Shown here: positions 25,803 to 34,124 of the stretch, piece by piece
Numbering within the stretch: the stretch's first letter is position 1
How the letters are laid out: every line of letters starts with the position of its first letter
Assembly: GCF_001951155.1 (NCBI RefSeq)
Contig: NZ_CP016359.1
Span: forward strand, 124,001-188,000
Origin: Christiangramia flava JLT2011
GTDB taxonomy: Bacteria > Bacteroidota > Bacteroidia > Flavobacteriales > Flavobacteriaceae
Direction of reading: 5' to 3'
Length of the DNA: 64,000 nt
Translations under genes and position numbers: made by a program
Notes under the pieces: generated by a model
Seen by the model: the letters and a program-made list of their open reading frames with translations, nothing else
What the model was told of the DNA's origin: nothing
Database searches by the model: none

Positions 25803-27038
25803 TTATTTCACGTACCTCCAACGGCCGTTTACCAGTTCTACTTCTTTCCAGGATTTCCCTCTGTAAACCCACCATTTATTATCCAGTCTTAACACGGTAA
25901 CACCTTCAATGGTATAGGTTTCCCCATTGATGTATTCAGTTTCAGTTGGAGTGGTGGTTGTAGGTTCAGTGGTTCCTCCTGTGCTGGTTTCAGTTCCTCC
26001 CGATCCTGTTTCGGTTCCACCTGTTCCAGTTTCAGTACCTCCTGTTTCGGTTCCAGTTCCGCCTGTCTCACCAGTACCAGTTTCAGTACCTCCAGTACTG
26101 GTATCCGGATCGGTGCCGGTAGAAGTATCAGTTCCACTAGTATCGGTAGTATCTGGTTCGCTACCAGGATATAAGGTATTGACTCCTTCAATATCACCGG
26201 CAGAAAGTCCGCTTCTCTGAGCGCGGAAAGTAGAACCGTCTTTACGTGTAATGGTGGGCTGGCCGTTTGCAGAAAAAGAATACGAGCTATACATCATAAT
26301 CGAACCAAGGTCAAGGCTGCTGGTATATTCCGCTCCATCCCAGCCAGATTCTTCATAAGTATAAAAATTGTATTCGCGACCGCTTACAATATTATCATAG
26401 TGAATAGTAATCACCTCATCGCGATCTGCACGGCTTTGCTCATGCCATAATCCCAGGGAGTGTCCAATTTCATGAATAGCATTACCGGTAGAACAAGCAT
26501 CAGCCAAAGTGATGTACTGCTTTCCTCCAACCATTCCAACATAAGAGGAACATCCAGAACCGGGAGTAAAATATACGTAATTAGACTGATCTGTTCGTTC
26601 TACAAAACGAACAGCTGTATTGCTTTCCCAATGAGCGATAGCATCAAGAACACGCTGTTGAGAAGGCAATGAAGGATCTATGGAGTAAAAAACGATATTT
26701 TCGGGCCACAGAAATCTTGTACGGCCAACACTTTTTGAAGCTTCATCTTCACCGGCCTGTAAAATTAAATTTTGGGGAGTTCTGGAAACCTGGTTCTCGG
26801 GTAAGAATATATCTCCCTGATAAACAAATTTACCTCCAATCTCTTCTACTGGAAGTTTTCTTCCGTAGAGATACACGTCAGACCAGTTTCCTTCCTGATC
26901 TGGGAAGGCAATTTCAGTAAAGTCATCCTGCACTTCAATCGCATTCGATTCGTTTGCGATTTCGTTAATTGATTCGCCTTGGCTACAGGAAGTTAAAAAG
27001 GCCAATAAGCCCATCAGTAGTAATTTGGAATTTTTCAT
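25803..27038 (-). CDS. Astacin-type (M12A) metalloprotease lipoprotein with Thr/Gly linker
   Basis: 411 aa from the ATG at 27038, which gives a proper lipoprotein signal (LLAFLTSCSQ); a start at 27086 would bury it. Residues about 30-95 are a propeptide-like region shared with the next gene. The protease domain has HEIGHSLGLWHEQSRADRD (zinc site HExxHxxGxxH, about residue 187) and the Met-turn SIMMYSSYS. Residues about 291-369 are low-complexity repeats of Thr, Gly, Glu and Ser. The last 43 residues, starting EYINGETYTIEGVTVLR, form a small Trp/Tyr-rich module also present in the tandem paralog. It acts outside the cell or on its surface; substrate unknown. Confidence 0.9.
   Translation of the reverse strand: MKNSKLLLMGLLAFLTSCSQGESINEIANESNAIEVQDDFTEIAFPDQEGNWSDVYLYGRKLPVEEIGGKFVYQGDIFLPENQVSRTPQNLILQAGEDEASKSVGRTRFLWPENIVFYSIDPSLPSQQRVLDAIAHWESNTAVRFVERTDQSNYVYFTPGSGCSSYVGMVGGKQYITLADACSTGNAIHEIGHSLGLWHEQSRADRDEVITIHYDNIVSGREYNFYTYEESGWDGAEYTSSLDLGSIMMYSSYSFSANGQPTITRKDGSTFRAQRSGLSAGDIEGVNTLYPGSEPDTTDTSGTDTSTGTDPDTSTGGTETGTGETGGTGTETGGTETGTGGTETGSGGTETSTGGTTEPTTTTPTETEYINGETYTIEGVTVLRLDNKWWVYRGKSWKEVELVNGRWRYVK
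25930..26165 (-). repeat. Degenerate tandem repeats coding the Thr/Gly/Glu linker
   Basis: About 230 bases of short irregular repeats (variants of GGTTCAGTTCCTCC on the plus strand) inside the first astacin gene. They translate as GGTETGT, GGTETGS and similar units. The repeats keep the reading frame, which points to a flexible linker that can change length by slippage. Confidence 0.8.
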
Positions 27039-27200
27039 AAGTAGGGATTTAATGTTAAGATTCAAAAAATGTATTTCATCGATCATTTACGCATTTTGAC
27101 TTGGGTTGTTGGTGCGAAATTTTCTGAGAAATTCTGTCCTCTTAAATTTTTGTGAACTAATTCTACAGGTGATTGTGGATAGGTGTGAAGAAACGTTTAA

Positions 27201-27230
27201 AATAACCCGATAGATGCCTATCGGGTTATT
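27201..27230 (-). terminator. Intrinsic terminator after the second astacin gene
   Basis: Arms AATAACCCGATAG and CTATCGGGTTATT around ATGC, six bases past the stop of the gene at 27237. It separates the two protease genes, so each is likely transcribed alone. Confidence 0.8.
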
Positions 27231-27236
27231 CTTCAA

Positions 27237-28280
27237 TTAAGCATATGTCCAATAACCGGCGTCGGTTAGTTTTACTTCCCTCCAGCCAAGATTATCAGAA
27301 TAATAATACCAAAGCCCCCATGAGCGAAGCACAGTTAGCCCGGCAATTGTATAATATTCGCCGTTGATATAATTTATTTCAGTTCCTCCAGAAGAGGAGG
27401 TTCCGTACATAGAATTGATACCCTGGATGTCACCACTCGAAAGAGCAGATCTTTGTGCGCTGTAGAGTGAGCCATCTTTCTTAGTAATGGTAGGTTCTCC
27501 ATTAGCCGAGAAGGCATAAGCACTATACATCATAATAGAACCAAAGTCCAGCTTAGAAGTGAATTCATCACCATCATAACCTGAATCTACGTAGGTTTCA
27601 AAGTTATATTCGCGGCCGCTTTTAATATTATCAAAATGAATAGTGATATAAGAATCTCTATCAGCACGGCTTTGTTCATGCCAAAGTCCCAAAGAATGGC
27701 CAATTTCATGGATCACATTCCCGGTAGTACAAGCATCAGCTAAAGTTATATCCTGCTTTCCGCCAATCATACCGATATATGAAGAACAACCAGAACCTGG
27801 AGTGAAATATACGTAATTAGACTGGCCTGAACGCTTCACAAATTGAACATTCGTGTTCGATTCCCAGTGACGAATCGCATCATAAACTCTATCACTATTT
27901 CCCAGACTTCCGTCTACTTCGTAGTAAACGGTATTCTCAGGCCAATAGTGTGAAGTTCTACCAGTACTCTTCTCGGTTGGAGCTTCTCCTTTCTCATATA
28001 CTAACTGAACAGGACTTTTACTTACTTTACCTTTTGGTAGCAATATATCTCCCTGGTAAACATGTTTACCGTTTACGTTCTCAACCGGAAGCTTCATCCC
28101 GGTATAATAGACATCTGACACTTTTCCCTTCTGGTCTGGAAAGGCGATTTCAGTTATCTCATCATTAATGATTGTTGCTTGATTTTCCGTTGAAATTTGG
28201 GTCTGGTCAGTAACGGGGTCTTTACTACAGGCAAAAAATGCTAAAGCCGGTAGCAAGAAAAACAATTTTTGTTTTCTCAT
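27237..28280 (-). CDS. Astacin-type (M12A) metalloprotease lipoprotein, tandem paralog
   Basis: 347 aa from the ATG at 28280 (MRKQKLFFLLPALAFFACSK, lipobox Cys). The propeptide-like region (EITEIAFPDQKGKVSDVY) closely matches that of the downstream paralog (FTEIAFPDQEGNWSDVY). The zinc site is HEIGHSLGLWHEQSRADRD (about residue 189) and the Met-turn SIMMYSAYA. It lacks the Thr/Gly linker: a few Ser/Gly residues lead straight into the C-terminal module NYINGEYYTIAGLTVLR. The pair arose by tandem duplication. No Por-secretion C-terminal sorting domain is evident. Confidence 0.9.
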   Translation of the reverse strand: MRKQKLFFLLPALAFFACSKDPVTDQTQISTENQATIINDEITEIAFPDQKGKVSDVYYTGMKLPVENVNGKHVYQGDILLPKGKVSKSPVQLVYEKGEAPTEKSTGRTSHYWPENTVYYEVDGSLGNSDRVYDAIRHWESNTNVQFVKRSGQSNYVYFTPGSGCSSYIGMIGGKQDITLADACTTGNVIHEIGHSLGLWHEQSRADRDSYITIHFDNIKSGREYNFETYVDSGYDGDEFTSKLDFGSIMMYSAYAFSANGEPTITKKDGSLYSAQRSALSSGDIQGINSMYGTSSSGGTEINYINGEYYTIAGLTVLRSWGLWYYYSDNLGWREVKLTDAGYWTYA

Positions 28281-28726
28281 AAGTAGGTTTTTAAGTTTTG
28301 ATTCAATTTTCCTTTTTGTTTTGCCAGTAAAAAGCAAAGTTCATTCCATGATCTTTAAGAAAAATTAACGTTAATTTTTTAACAATTAATTTCTTACACA
28401 TCATCTATCTGTAAAGTGATCCTCGGGATTTGGGTTAGCGCGAAAAAATCTTTACAGAATTTAAAAGAACCTTTGGAAAGTGCTGAAAAATCTAATGTTT
28501 CAGTTTTGTTTTCTTTTAGCAGCAGCACTATATCTTACTGACGTACAGTCACTAACATATATATTTTTCTGTAATAAAAAATAATTCTGGAAAATTTTTA
28601 TAAAAAAAACTGCCTGGATAAAATCCAGGCAGCCTATCATCATCTTCATAGGAAGATGAGTAAATTAACCCGCAAAATTAGTCACCCCCCGGTCAATTAA
28701 TTCAGTCGGGTTAAGAGTTTTGCAAA
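28281..28726. other. Intergenic region with terminator and inverted repeats
   Basis: 446 bases with no supported gene. It holds an AT-rich leader of the astacin gene, an 8-base inverted repeat CTGTAAAG/CTTTACAG at 28409-28457, a block (TTTGGGTTAGCGCGAAA, about 28430-28446) that resembles one before the other astacin gene, the terminator at 28601-28632, a small hairpin CATCTTC/GAAGATG (about 28640-28658) and a pair TTAACCCG/CGGGTTAA at 28665-28714. Confidence 0.7.
28601..28632 (-). terminator. Intrinsic terminator after the lipoprotein array
   Basis: Arms CTGCCTGGAT and ATCCAGGCAG around a three-base loop; on the minus strand they are followed by a T run. It ends leftward transcription from the lipoprotein gene whose stop is at 28727. 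Confidence 0.88.
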
Positions 28727-30376
28727 TTAGTTTGTTGGACAAACGTTTGCAATAGCTTTGACATAGATTGGATAGCTCAAATCACTTCCAATACTAGTTC
28801 CTGAAGTAGTACAATATACATCTACATCATCTCCTTCAGAATCTTTCACTTGTACAAGATAACCACTTATTGAGTAATTTTCATTGGCAGTGACTGAAAA
28901 AGACATTACTCCTCCACTTAAACTTGGAGTCATATTACCAGTCGATGGGCCATAACCGGTACCAGCATCTTCAAATAATGGGATCGGAATTGCGTCATCA
29001 GAACTAACCAGCATTAACCATCCATCTTTCAAAGTGTAATCTACTGGATCAACGGTTGGTATCAAAGCCCTGGTACATCCTTGCGCAGGATCTCCAAGAC
29101 TTTCAGTACAAGTTAAAACTTCGTTTACGATTTCACATCCATCGGCATCAACCTGTACTCCTGTGGGAGTATCAGCACATTTATCATCAGTATCAGCTAC
29201 TCCATCTCCATCCTGATCTGGACATCCATCACTGTTTACTTGTGTACCCGATGGGGTATCAGGACATAAATCTTCATTGTCATACACACCATCTCCATCA
29301 GAATCCATTGGTTCGTTTTCACCACCACCGTCACCGGTCATAGCTCCTTCACACTCTCCTAGGAAAATATGCAAATACTCGTTTGTTTCTCCATCATCAT
29401 TTAATAAGGCTTCCACATCTTCCCATGAAAGTTCATAGACTACTGGAGAATTATCGATATCTCCATAACTGGCTCCCCAATCTTTTGGATAGACGGTCAA
29501 TGTTAGATAAGTTTCATCATCTGCAATGTTAGCTGGAGGTCCAGGCACTACTAAACAAAGTGGATCTGCATAGAATTCCCCACTCTGAGTGGTTCCAACG
29601 CTAGCCATGGCGTTATCGTCCATATGATCATACAGTTGATGGCTTACTTCTTCATCTCCAAACACTAAATCTACTGCATAATTAGCAACCCAGTGTCTTC
29701 CACTTTCATTACAATAATTTGCAAATATGCATAACGGATAAATGGTTTCTGGCACGATATCGAAGAAAACATATCCATATTCATTAACCATACGGCGGTC
29801 GAAACACAATACATCCACATTAATATATGGCTTAGTTCCAGCTTCCACATCAAAGCTAAATGGTAATGATTGATCGACATACCCCGCAAATTGATCAGGA
29901 TTATCATTCGTTCTTCTTGGCGCAATCCAGATCAAGTTACCATATGTTTCACTATAGTATGCATCACTTGGCTCTGAGGTGTCTCCATCGTAAACCTTAA
30001 ATTCCTCTAAGGTAACTTCAGTAGCACTACTTCCTACAGGAATTTTCAGATCTTCGCTATAGGCTGTAAAATATCCTTCTTCATCTTCCATGATATCAAC
30101 AGTGGTAATAATTTCCGTATCACCATAGGTCAACCTGATGTACGCGATCGCTGGTTCCGCTTCCATACAATCTGGCACCTGGTCGAAATGAGCCTTACTG
30201 GAAGCATTCATTGCCCTTTCAGCGAGATCATCCAGTACTGCTCCAAAGGTAAGTGTAGCCGACTGGAGATCTGCCGGATCGTTGTTTACCGCACCTGACT
30301 CTTCCTTACTACACCCTGCAGTAAGTAACAGTGCGAAAATCCCAACATAGGCAAAATATGATTTTATGTTTTTCAT
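28727..30376 (-). CDS. Surface lipoprotein, array member 1, with thrombospondin type 3 repeats
   Basis: 549 aa. Lipobox LLLTAGCSKE. Residues about 38-340 are the region shared by all three array members: SATLTFGAVLDDLAERAM, CFDRRMVNEYGYVFFDI and FANYCNESGRHWVANYAV. I do not recognise this family. Residues about 355-419 are Asp-rich calcium-binding thrombospondin type 3 repeats (DSDGDGVYDNEDLCPDTP, DQDGDGVADTDDKCADTP). A C-terminal part of about 130 aa with four Cys follows, unlike the ends of the other two. Likely anchored at the outer membrane and exposed. It may be co-transcribed with the gene upstream, since the 67-base gap has no strong terminator. Confidence 0.8.
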   Translation of the reverse strand: MKNIKSYFAYVGIFALLLTAGCSKEESGAVNNDPADLQSATLTFGAVLDDLAERAMNASSKAHFDQVPDCMEAEPAIAYIRLTYGDTEIITTVDIMEDEEGYFTAYSEDLKIPVGSSATEVTLEEFKVYDGDTSEPSDAYYSETYGNLIWIAPRRTNDNPDQFAGYVDQSLPFSFDVEAGTKPYINVDVLCFDRRMVNEYGYVFFDIVPETIYPLCIFANYCNESGRHWVANYAVDLVFGDEEVSHQLYDHMDDNAMASVGTTQSGEFYADPLCLVVPGPPANIADDETYLTLTVYPKDWGASYGDIDNSPVVYELSWEDVEALLNDDGETNEYLHIFLGECEGAMTGDGGGENEPMDSDGDGVYDNEDLCPDTPSGTQVNSDGCPDQDGDGVADTDDKCADTPTGVQVDADGCEIVNEVLTCTESLGDPAQGCTRALIPTVDPVDYTLKDGWLMLVSSDDAIPIPLFEDAGTGYGPSTGNMTPSLSGGVMSFSVTANENYSISGYLVQVKDSEGDDVDVYCTTSGTSIGSDLSYPIYVKAIANVCPTN

Positions 30377-30390
30377 AATTTAAGTTTTAA

Positions 30391-30408
30391 TATTTAGAAT
30401 GGTGAGTA
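30391..30408 (-). promoter_or_regulatory. Leader box copy 1 (diverged)
   Basis: Plus strand TATTTAGAATGGTGAGTA, 15 bases before the ATG at 30376. It is a partial match to the box TTTAGAATGGTTAATAAA found before the two upstream paralogs. Confidence 0.5.
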
Positions 30409-30443
30409 TCAGCCCACTGTTGAGAGCAGGCCGACACCTATCT

Positions 30444-32144
30444 TTAATCTGCCAAAGAACAACTTTGAGCATGTACAACAATATAGAAAGTATCATCACC
30501 GGAAGGGTTGTCATAAGTGTACATACCTTCAACTGAATGATCGCTTTCATTATAAGTATACTGTCCAGGAGCTTTTAAATCTGAATAGTCAGGCATACTT
30601 GAGAAAATATCAATATGCAATTCTGTAAACTCATAACCTGCTGCCCAATCAATTGTTACATATACATGATCGCCGTCTGAAGAAACGGTTGCTGTTCCGA
30701 CTGGATTATCCATTTTGTAGTTATTTCCGGCTGCCGCATAGATAGTATACGTACCTGAACCTTGAGCGATCCAGCCCCATCTACCTTTTCCGTTTCCTTC
30801 ATATATATCTCTGAATTCAAGGTCATAATCGTTTCCGAACATGAAAGCAGTTTCACAACCTTCATAAGTTTCACAATCTATGTAATCACAATCTTCATTA
30901 TCACAGATACCATCCTCATCAACGTCGATACAGTCATCGATGTCATCACAAATGCCATCTTGGTCAATATCTCCGGCTGTACAGTCTCCGGTTGGATTAC
31001 ACCCTGCACCAACACCATTTATACAATCGTCCTGATCATCACAAATCTCATCATGATCTACATCGATACAATCATCTACATCATCACATATACCATCTTC
31101 GTCAGAATCTCCTGCTATACAATCCCCCCCTCCAGGGTTATCTCCGCAATTGATAAATAGGTGGATATAATCTGTAGTTTCATCGTTATCATCACCACTC
31201 AATAGTTCTTCTATATCACTCCAGCTTAAATGTACCATTGGCATAGGAGTTTCATCGATAGTTCCGTAAGAATCTGGCCAACTCAATGGAGTTACCTGAT
31301 AAATGATATAATCCTGATCTGGATCATCAAATGGCGATTCTGGGATCACAAGACATAAAGGATCTGCAGAGTATTCCCCTCCGGTCATACCGGTTTCTGG
31401 ATCTTCGTTAGTATAAATTTGAATTGGTTCCCCGATTCCGTCATCATACCATACACTTACAGCATAATTTCCTACATAATGTCTTCCCGAATCAGAACAG
31501 TAGTTTGCAAAGAAGCAAAGTGGATACAATTCTTTTGGAGTGATGTCAAAGAAAGGATAACCATATTCATTGACCATTCTCCTGTCAAAACATAATACTT
31601 CTACGCTGATATATGGTTTGGTTCCGGCCTCTACAGAAAATGTCATTGGCAAAGCCTGATCTACATAACCATCAAACAATCCTGGGCTATCTGCTTCGGA
31701 AGGTGCGATCCAGATTAGATTTCCGTTTTCTTCATCGAAGAAAGGTCCGCTTCCTTCAGTAGCGCCATCATAGACCATGAATGAATGCAGGGTCACTTCA
31801 GTTGGCTCATCTCCTACAGGAATTTTAAACATTTCGTCATAGGCTGTGAAAAATCCCTGCTCATCTTCCATGATATCTACGGTTACCGTTCTAGTGGTTT
31901 CTCCAAAGGAGAATGAAATTACCGCAACTGCAGGATCGGCATCAGAGCAATCTGGAATGTCATCAAAGTGAGCTTTGTTGGTCATTGCCCTATTGGCTAG
32001 ATCGTTTAAAACGGCTCCAAATTCTAAAGTAGCCGAATCATTTGCATTTTCACCCGGTGCAGCTCCTGTCTCTTCTTTGCTACAGGAAGTGAGCAGCATG
32101 GCAAACATTGCCAGTACTCCCAGGTAAAGTTTGATTTGTTTCAT
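30444..32144 (-). CDS. Surface lipoprotein, array member 2, with Asp-rich repeats and a GRWGW-type C-terminal domain
   Basis: 566 aa. Lipobox AMLLTSCSKE. The shared N-terminal region (about 33-330) has SATLEFGAVLNDLANRAM, CFDRRMVNEYGYPFFDI and FANYCSDSGRHYVGNYAV. Residues about 345-421 are Asp-rich repeats with Cys (DSDEDGICDDVDDC, DIDQDGICDDIDDC), likely calcium-binding. The end (about 425-566) begins CETAFMFGNDYDLEF and contains GRWGWI, which I recognise as a C-terminal domain type seen in many Bacteroidetes surface proteins. Function unknown. Confidence 0.8.
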   Translation of the reverse strand: MKQIKLYLGVLAMFAMLLTSCSKEETGAAPGENANDSATLEFGAVLNDLANRAMTNKAHFDDIPDCSDADPAVAVISFSFGETTRTVTVDIMEDEQGFFTAYDEMFKIPVGDEPTEVTLHSFMVYDGATEGSGPFFDEENGNLIWIAPSEADSPGLFDGYVDQALPMTFSVEAGTKPYISVEVLCFDRRMVNEYGYPFFDITPKELYPLCFFANYCSDSGRHYVGNYAVSVWYDDGIGEPIQIYTNEDPETGMTGGEYSADPLCLVIPESPFDDPDQDYIIYQVTPLSWPDSYGTIDETPMPMVHLSWSDIEELLSGDDNDETTDYIHLFINCGDNPGGGDCIAGDSDEDGICDDVDDCIDVDHDEICDDQDDCINGVGAGCNPTGDCTAGDIDQDGICDDIDDCIDVDEDGICDNEDCDYIDCETYEGCETAFMFGNDYDLEFRDIYEGNGKGRWGWIAQGSGTYTIYAAAGNNYKMDNPVGTATVSSDGDHVYVTIDWAAGYEFTELHIDIFSSMPDYSDLKAPGQYTYNESDHSVEGMYTYDNPSGDDTFYIVVHAQSCSLAD

Positions 32145-32164
32145 AATAAAAAAGTTTAGTTGTA

Positions 32165-32186
32165 ATATTTGAATGGTTAATAAAGG
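32165..32186 (-). promoter_or_regulatory. Leader box copy 2
   Basis: Plus strand contains GAATGGTTAATAAAGG; on the transcribed strand it reads CCTTTATTAACCATTC and lies 21 bases before the ATG at 32144. Confidence 0.55.
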
Positions 32187-32211
32187 ATTGGTGGTCCTTG
32201 AAAGGTTCTAT

Positions 32212-32242
32212 AAAAAAGGCAGGAGAAAAAGATTCTCCTGCC
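32212..32242 (-). terminator. Intrinsic terminator after array member 3
   Basis: Arms GGCAGGAGAA and TTCTCCTGCC around a five-base loop, followed on the minus strand by a T run. It lies 8 bases past the stop at 32250. Array member 2 therefore needs its own promoter in the roughly 70 bases left, or depends on read-through. Confidence 0.88.
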
Positions 32243-32249
32243 GTTGTTA

Positions 32250-33782
32250 TTAGTTATTAAGTTCTAATTGTCCGCATGCGATTGGCATATTTGGATCAAA
32301 TGTTCCATCTACCATCATACCATGAACCACGACAGTTTTGTGATCAAGTGGGGTCATAGCTGCTTTCGAAGGAGTATCAGCACTACCAAGAGTTACCGTT
32401 CTGGAATACATATAACTGCTACCAGATGGCCAGGTTCCGCCAGAGGCATTTGTAGCTCCTGAAGTAGTCAAGAACAACTGAGGCAAGCCATAATCAGAAA
32501 GACCTTCATTAATATCGATATAGCCATCGTTATTAGCATCATCTGACTCATCTGGACAGGATGAGATGAAAGTATCATCCGCAGAACCATGTAAATGTTG
32601 CATATGTTCTCCTGATGGTACGTATGGCGCCCAAACTTCTGTAGTGAGGTAATTCCCTTCCAACTTGGCATACGCAAAGATGACTGCTTCAGAACCATTT
32701 AAGGCTCCCAAGCAACTTTTATATCTCATGGTTTCATCTTCAGGATCGTTGAAGATTGGAGGAGTATCGCTTTCGCCGCAATTACCAACCTGGAAGTGGT
32801 AGTATTCCAACATGCTATCGCCAACAAATAGGTTTTTAGCTTCTTCTTCAGTAAGTACTCCTGCAAGAACTACACGGCCTTCATCGTCTCCGGCATCATA
32901 TTCAGGAGAATCTCTTAAAGTGATCTCAAAATAATACTCTTCGTTAGCTGTATCCGGATCATCAGGTAGACCAATACATAATGGTGATTCTTCATAAATT
33001 CCATCATTGTTGGAATCGACAGCCTCAGAGATTAATCCATCATAGATCTGGATTCCTGTATTATCGTCACCGAGCCATACATCAATGCTGTAATTTGCTA
33101 CGTAGTGTCTGCCACTTGGAGTACAGTAGTTACCGAACAGGCAGAAGTTGAATATTTCTTTCTGATCGATATCGAAAAATACATAACCATATTCGTTGAC
33201 CATTCTTCGGTCGAAACAAAGTACGTCAATAGGAATATAAGGCTTAGTTCCAGGACTTAGTTCAAAACTGTAAGGAAGTGGATTGTCTACATAACCAGCA
33301 AATTGATCTTCATTTTCATCATCGGTGGAAATTGGTGCAATCCAGATCAGGTTTCCATAGTCTGAACTGTAATACATATCTGTCTCATCACCATCTGTAG
33401 CCCCATCATAAACCATGAAAGAGGTTACGGTTACCGTAGTTGTTCCATCACTTGGGACCGGAACTTTCAAATCTTCACTGTAGGCCGTAAAATATCCTTC
33501 TTCATCTTCCAGAATATCCACTACAACAGTTTTACTTTCGCTACCGTATTCTATGCCGATAACAGCAATTTCCGGAACCCCATCAGAACAGGTTGGTACC
33601 TGATCGAAATGAGCTTTATTCATAGACCTGTTTGCTAAATTATCCAGCAGAGCCTGGAAAGTGATGGTGGCTGATTGCGACTCATCTGGTGTATTTACTG
33701 AAGATGCTTCGTCTTTCGAACAGCCTGTTAGGCAAAGTACCAGCAATAGAGCCAGTACCATGTAATTATAATTTAATTTCAT
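32250..33782 (-). CDS. Surface lipoprotein, array member 3, with CHRD-like C-terminal domain
   Basis: 510 aa. Lipobox VLCLTGCSKD. The shared region (about 38-340) has SATITFQALLDNLANRSM, CFDRRMVNEYGYVFFDI and FGNYCTPSGRHYVANYSI. Instead of Asp-rich repeats it ends (about 355-510) in a domain with CLGALNGSEAVIFAY, HMQHLHGSADD, an Asp-rich loop DANNDGYIDINEG, KTVVVHGM and PIACGQLEL. This resembles CHRD-like secreted domains with paired His residues; the match is by eye. It is the first of the three paralogs in transcription order, downstream of the LuxR-type gene. Confidence 0.8.
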   Translation of the reverse strand: MKLNYNYMVLALLLVLCLTGCSKDEASSVNTPDESQSATITFQALLDNLANRSMNKAHFDQVPTCSDGVPEIAVIGIEYGSESKTVVVDILEDEEGYFTAYSEDLKVPVPSDGTTTVTVTSFMVYDGATDGDETDMYYSSDYGNLIWIAPISTDDENEDQFAGYVDNPLPYSFELSPGTKPYIPIDVLCFDRRMVNEYGYVFFDIDQKEIFNFCLFGNYCTPSGRHYVANYSIDVWLGDDNTGIQIYDGLISEAVDSNNDGIYEESPLCIGLPDDPDTANEEYYFEITLRDSPEYDAGDDEGRVVLAGVLTEEEAKNLFVGDSMLEYYHFQVGNCGESDTPPIFNDPEDETMRYKSCLGALNGSEAVIFAYAKLEGNYLTTEVWAPYVPSGEHMQHLHGSADDTFISSCPDESDDANNDGYIDINEGLSDYGLPQLFLTTSGATNASGGTWPSGSSYMYSRTVTLGSADTPSKAAMTPLDHKTVVVHGMMVDGTFDPNMPIACGQLELNN

Positions 33783-33804
33783 GTTACAAAGTTTTGGTTT
33801 AAAA

Positions 33805-33826
33805 AATTTAGAATGGTTAATAAAGG
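33805..33826 (-). promoter_or_regulatory. Leader box copy 3
   Basis: Plus strand TTTAGAATGGTTAATAAAGG, 23 bases before the ATG of array member 3. Confidence 0.55.
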
Positions 33827-33894
33827 GAATTACCGGTTTCTGAAACCGGAACTACCTACCGGTGGGTGGTCTTTCTAGGTTGTGCATTTTTTAC

Positions 33895-33916
33895 TATTTA
33901 GAATGGTTAATAAATA
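33895..33916 (-). promoter_or_regulatory. Leader box copy 4
   Basis: Plus strand TATTTAGAATGGTTAATAAA, a second copy 90 bases upstream of copy 3, before the same gene. Confidence 0.5.
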
Positions 33917-34124
33917 AATATGTTCATCAAAATCGATCGTCATCGATTTCAACAAAAATTTCTCAATATGCTGTAGGAATTTGGGGGTGCAGGGTTGAAA
34001 ATTAAATAGGGAAGATGGGGTGACTTCTGTACTTAATACTTCTGTAAATGTATGCTAGGTTTTCTCTTATGTTTATGGGGGAATTCCCCTATAATTTCCA
34101 TACTAGTGATCGTTTAACATTCTT

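Larger units (their letters stand above)
33783..34124. other. Leader region with duplicated box and palindromes
   Basis: 342 bases without a supported gene. The box GAATGGTTAATAAA occurs twice, exactly 90 bases apart (33811 and 33901). Between them are a perfect 8-base dyad CCGGTTTC/GAAACCGG (33833-33849) and an imperfect one around ACCTACCGGTGGGT (33854-33867). The rest to 34124 is AT-rich; I see no match to TAnnTTTG on the minus strand. Confidence 0.65.

Noticed and set aside
25930..26165. Repeat block that could suggest a CRISPR-like array
   Set aside because: The units are short, irregular and keep the protein frame; there are no constant repeats with unique spacers and no cas genes.
25927..26220. 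Forward-strand frame coding Val/Pro/Ser repeats
   Set aside because: It is the antisense shadow of the Thr/Gly/Glu repeat linker in the astacin gene; no start region or signal supports it.
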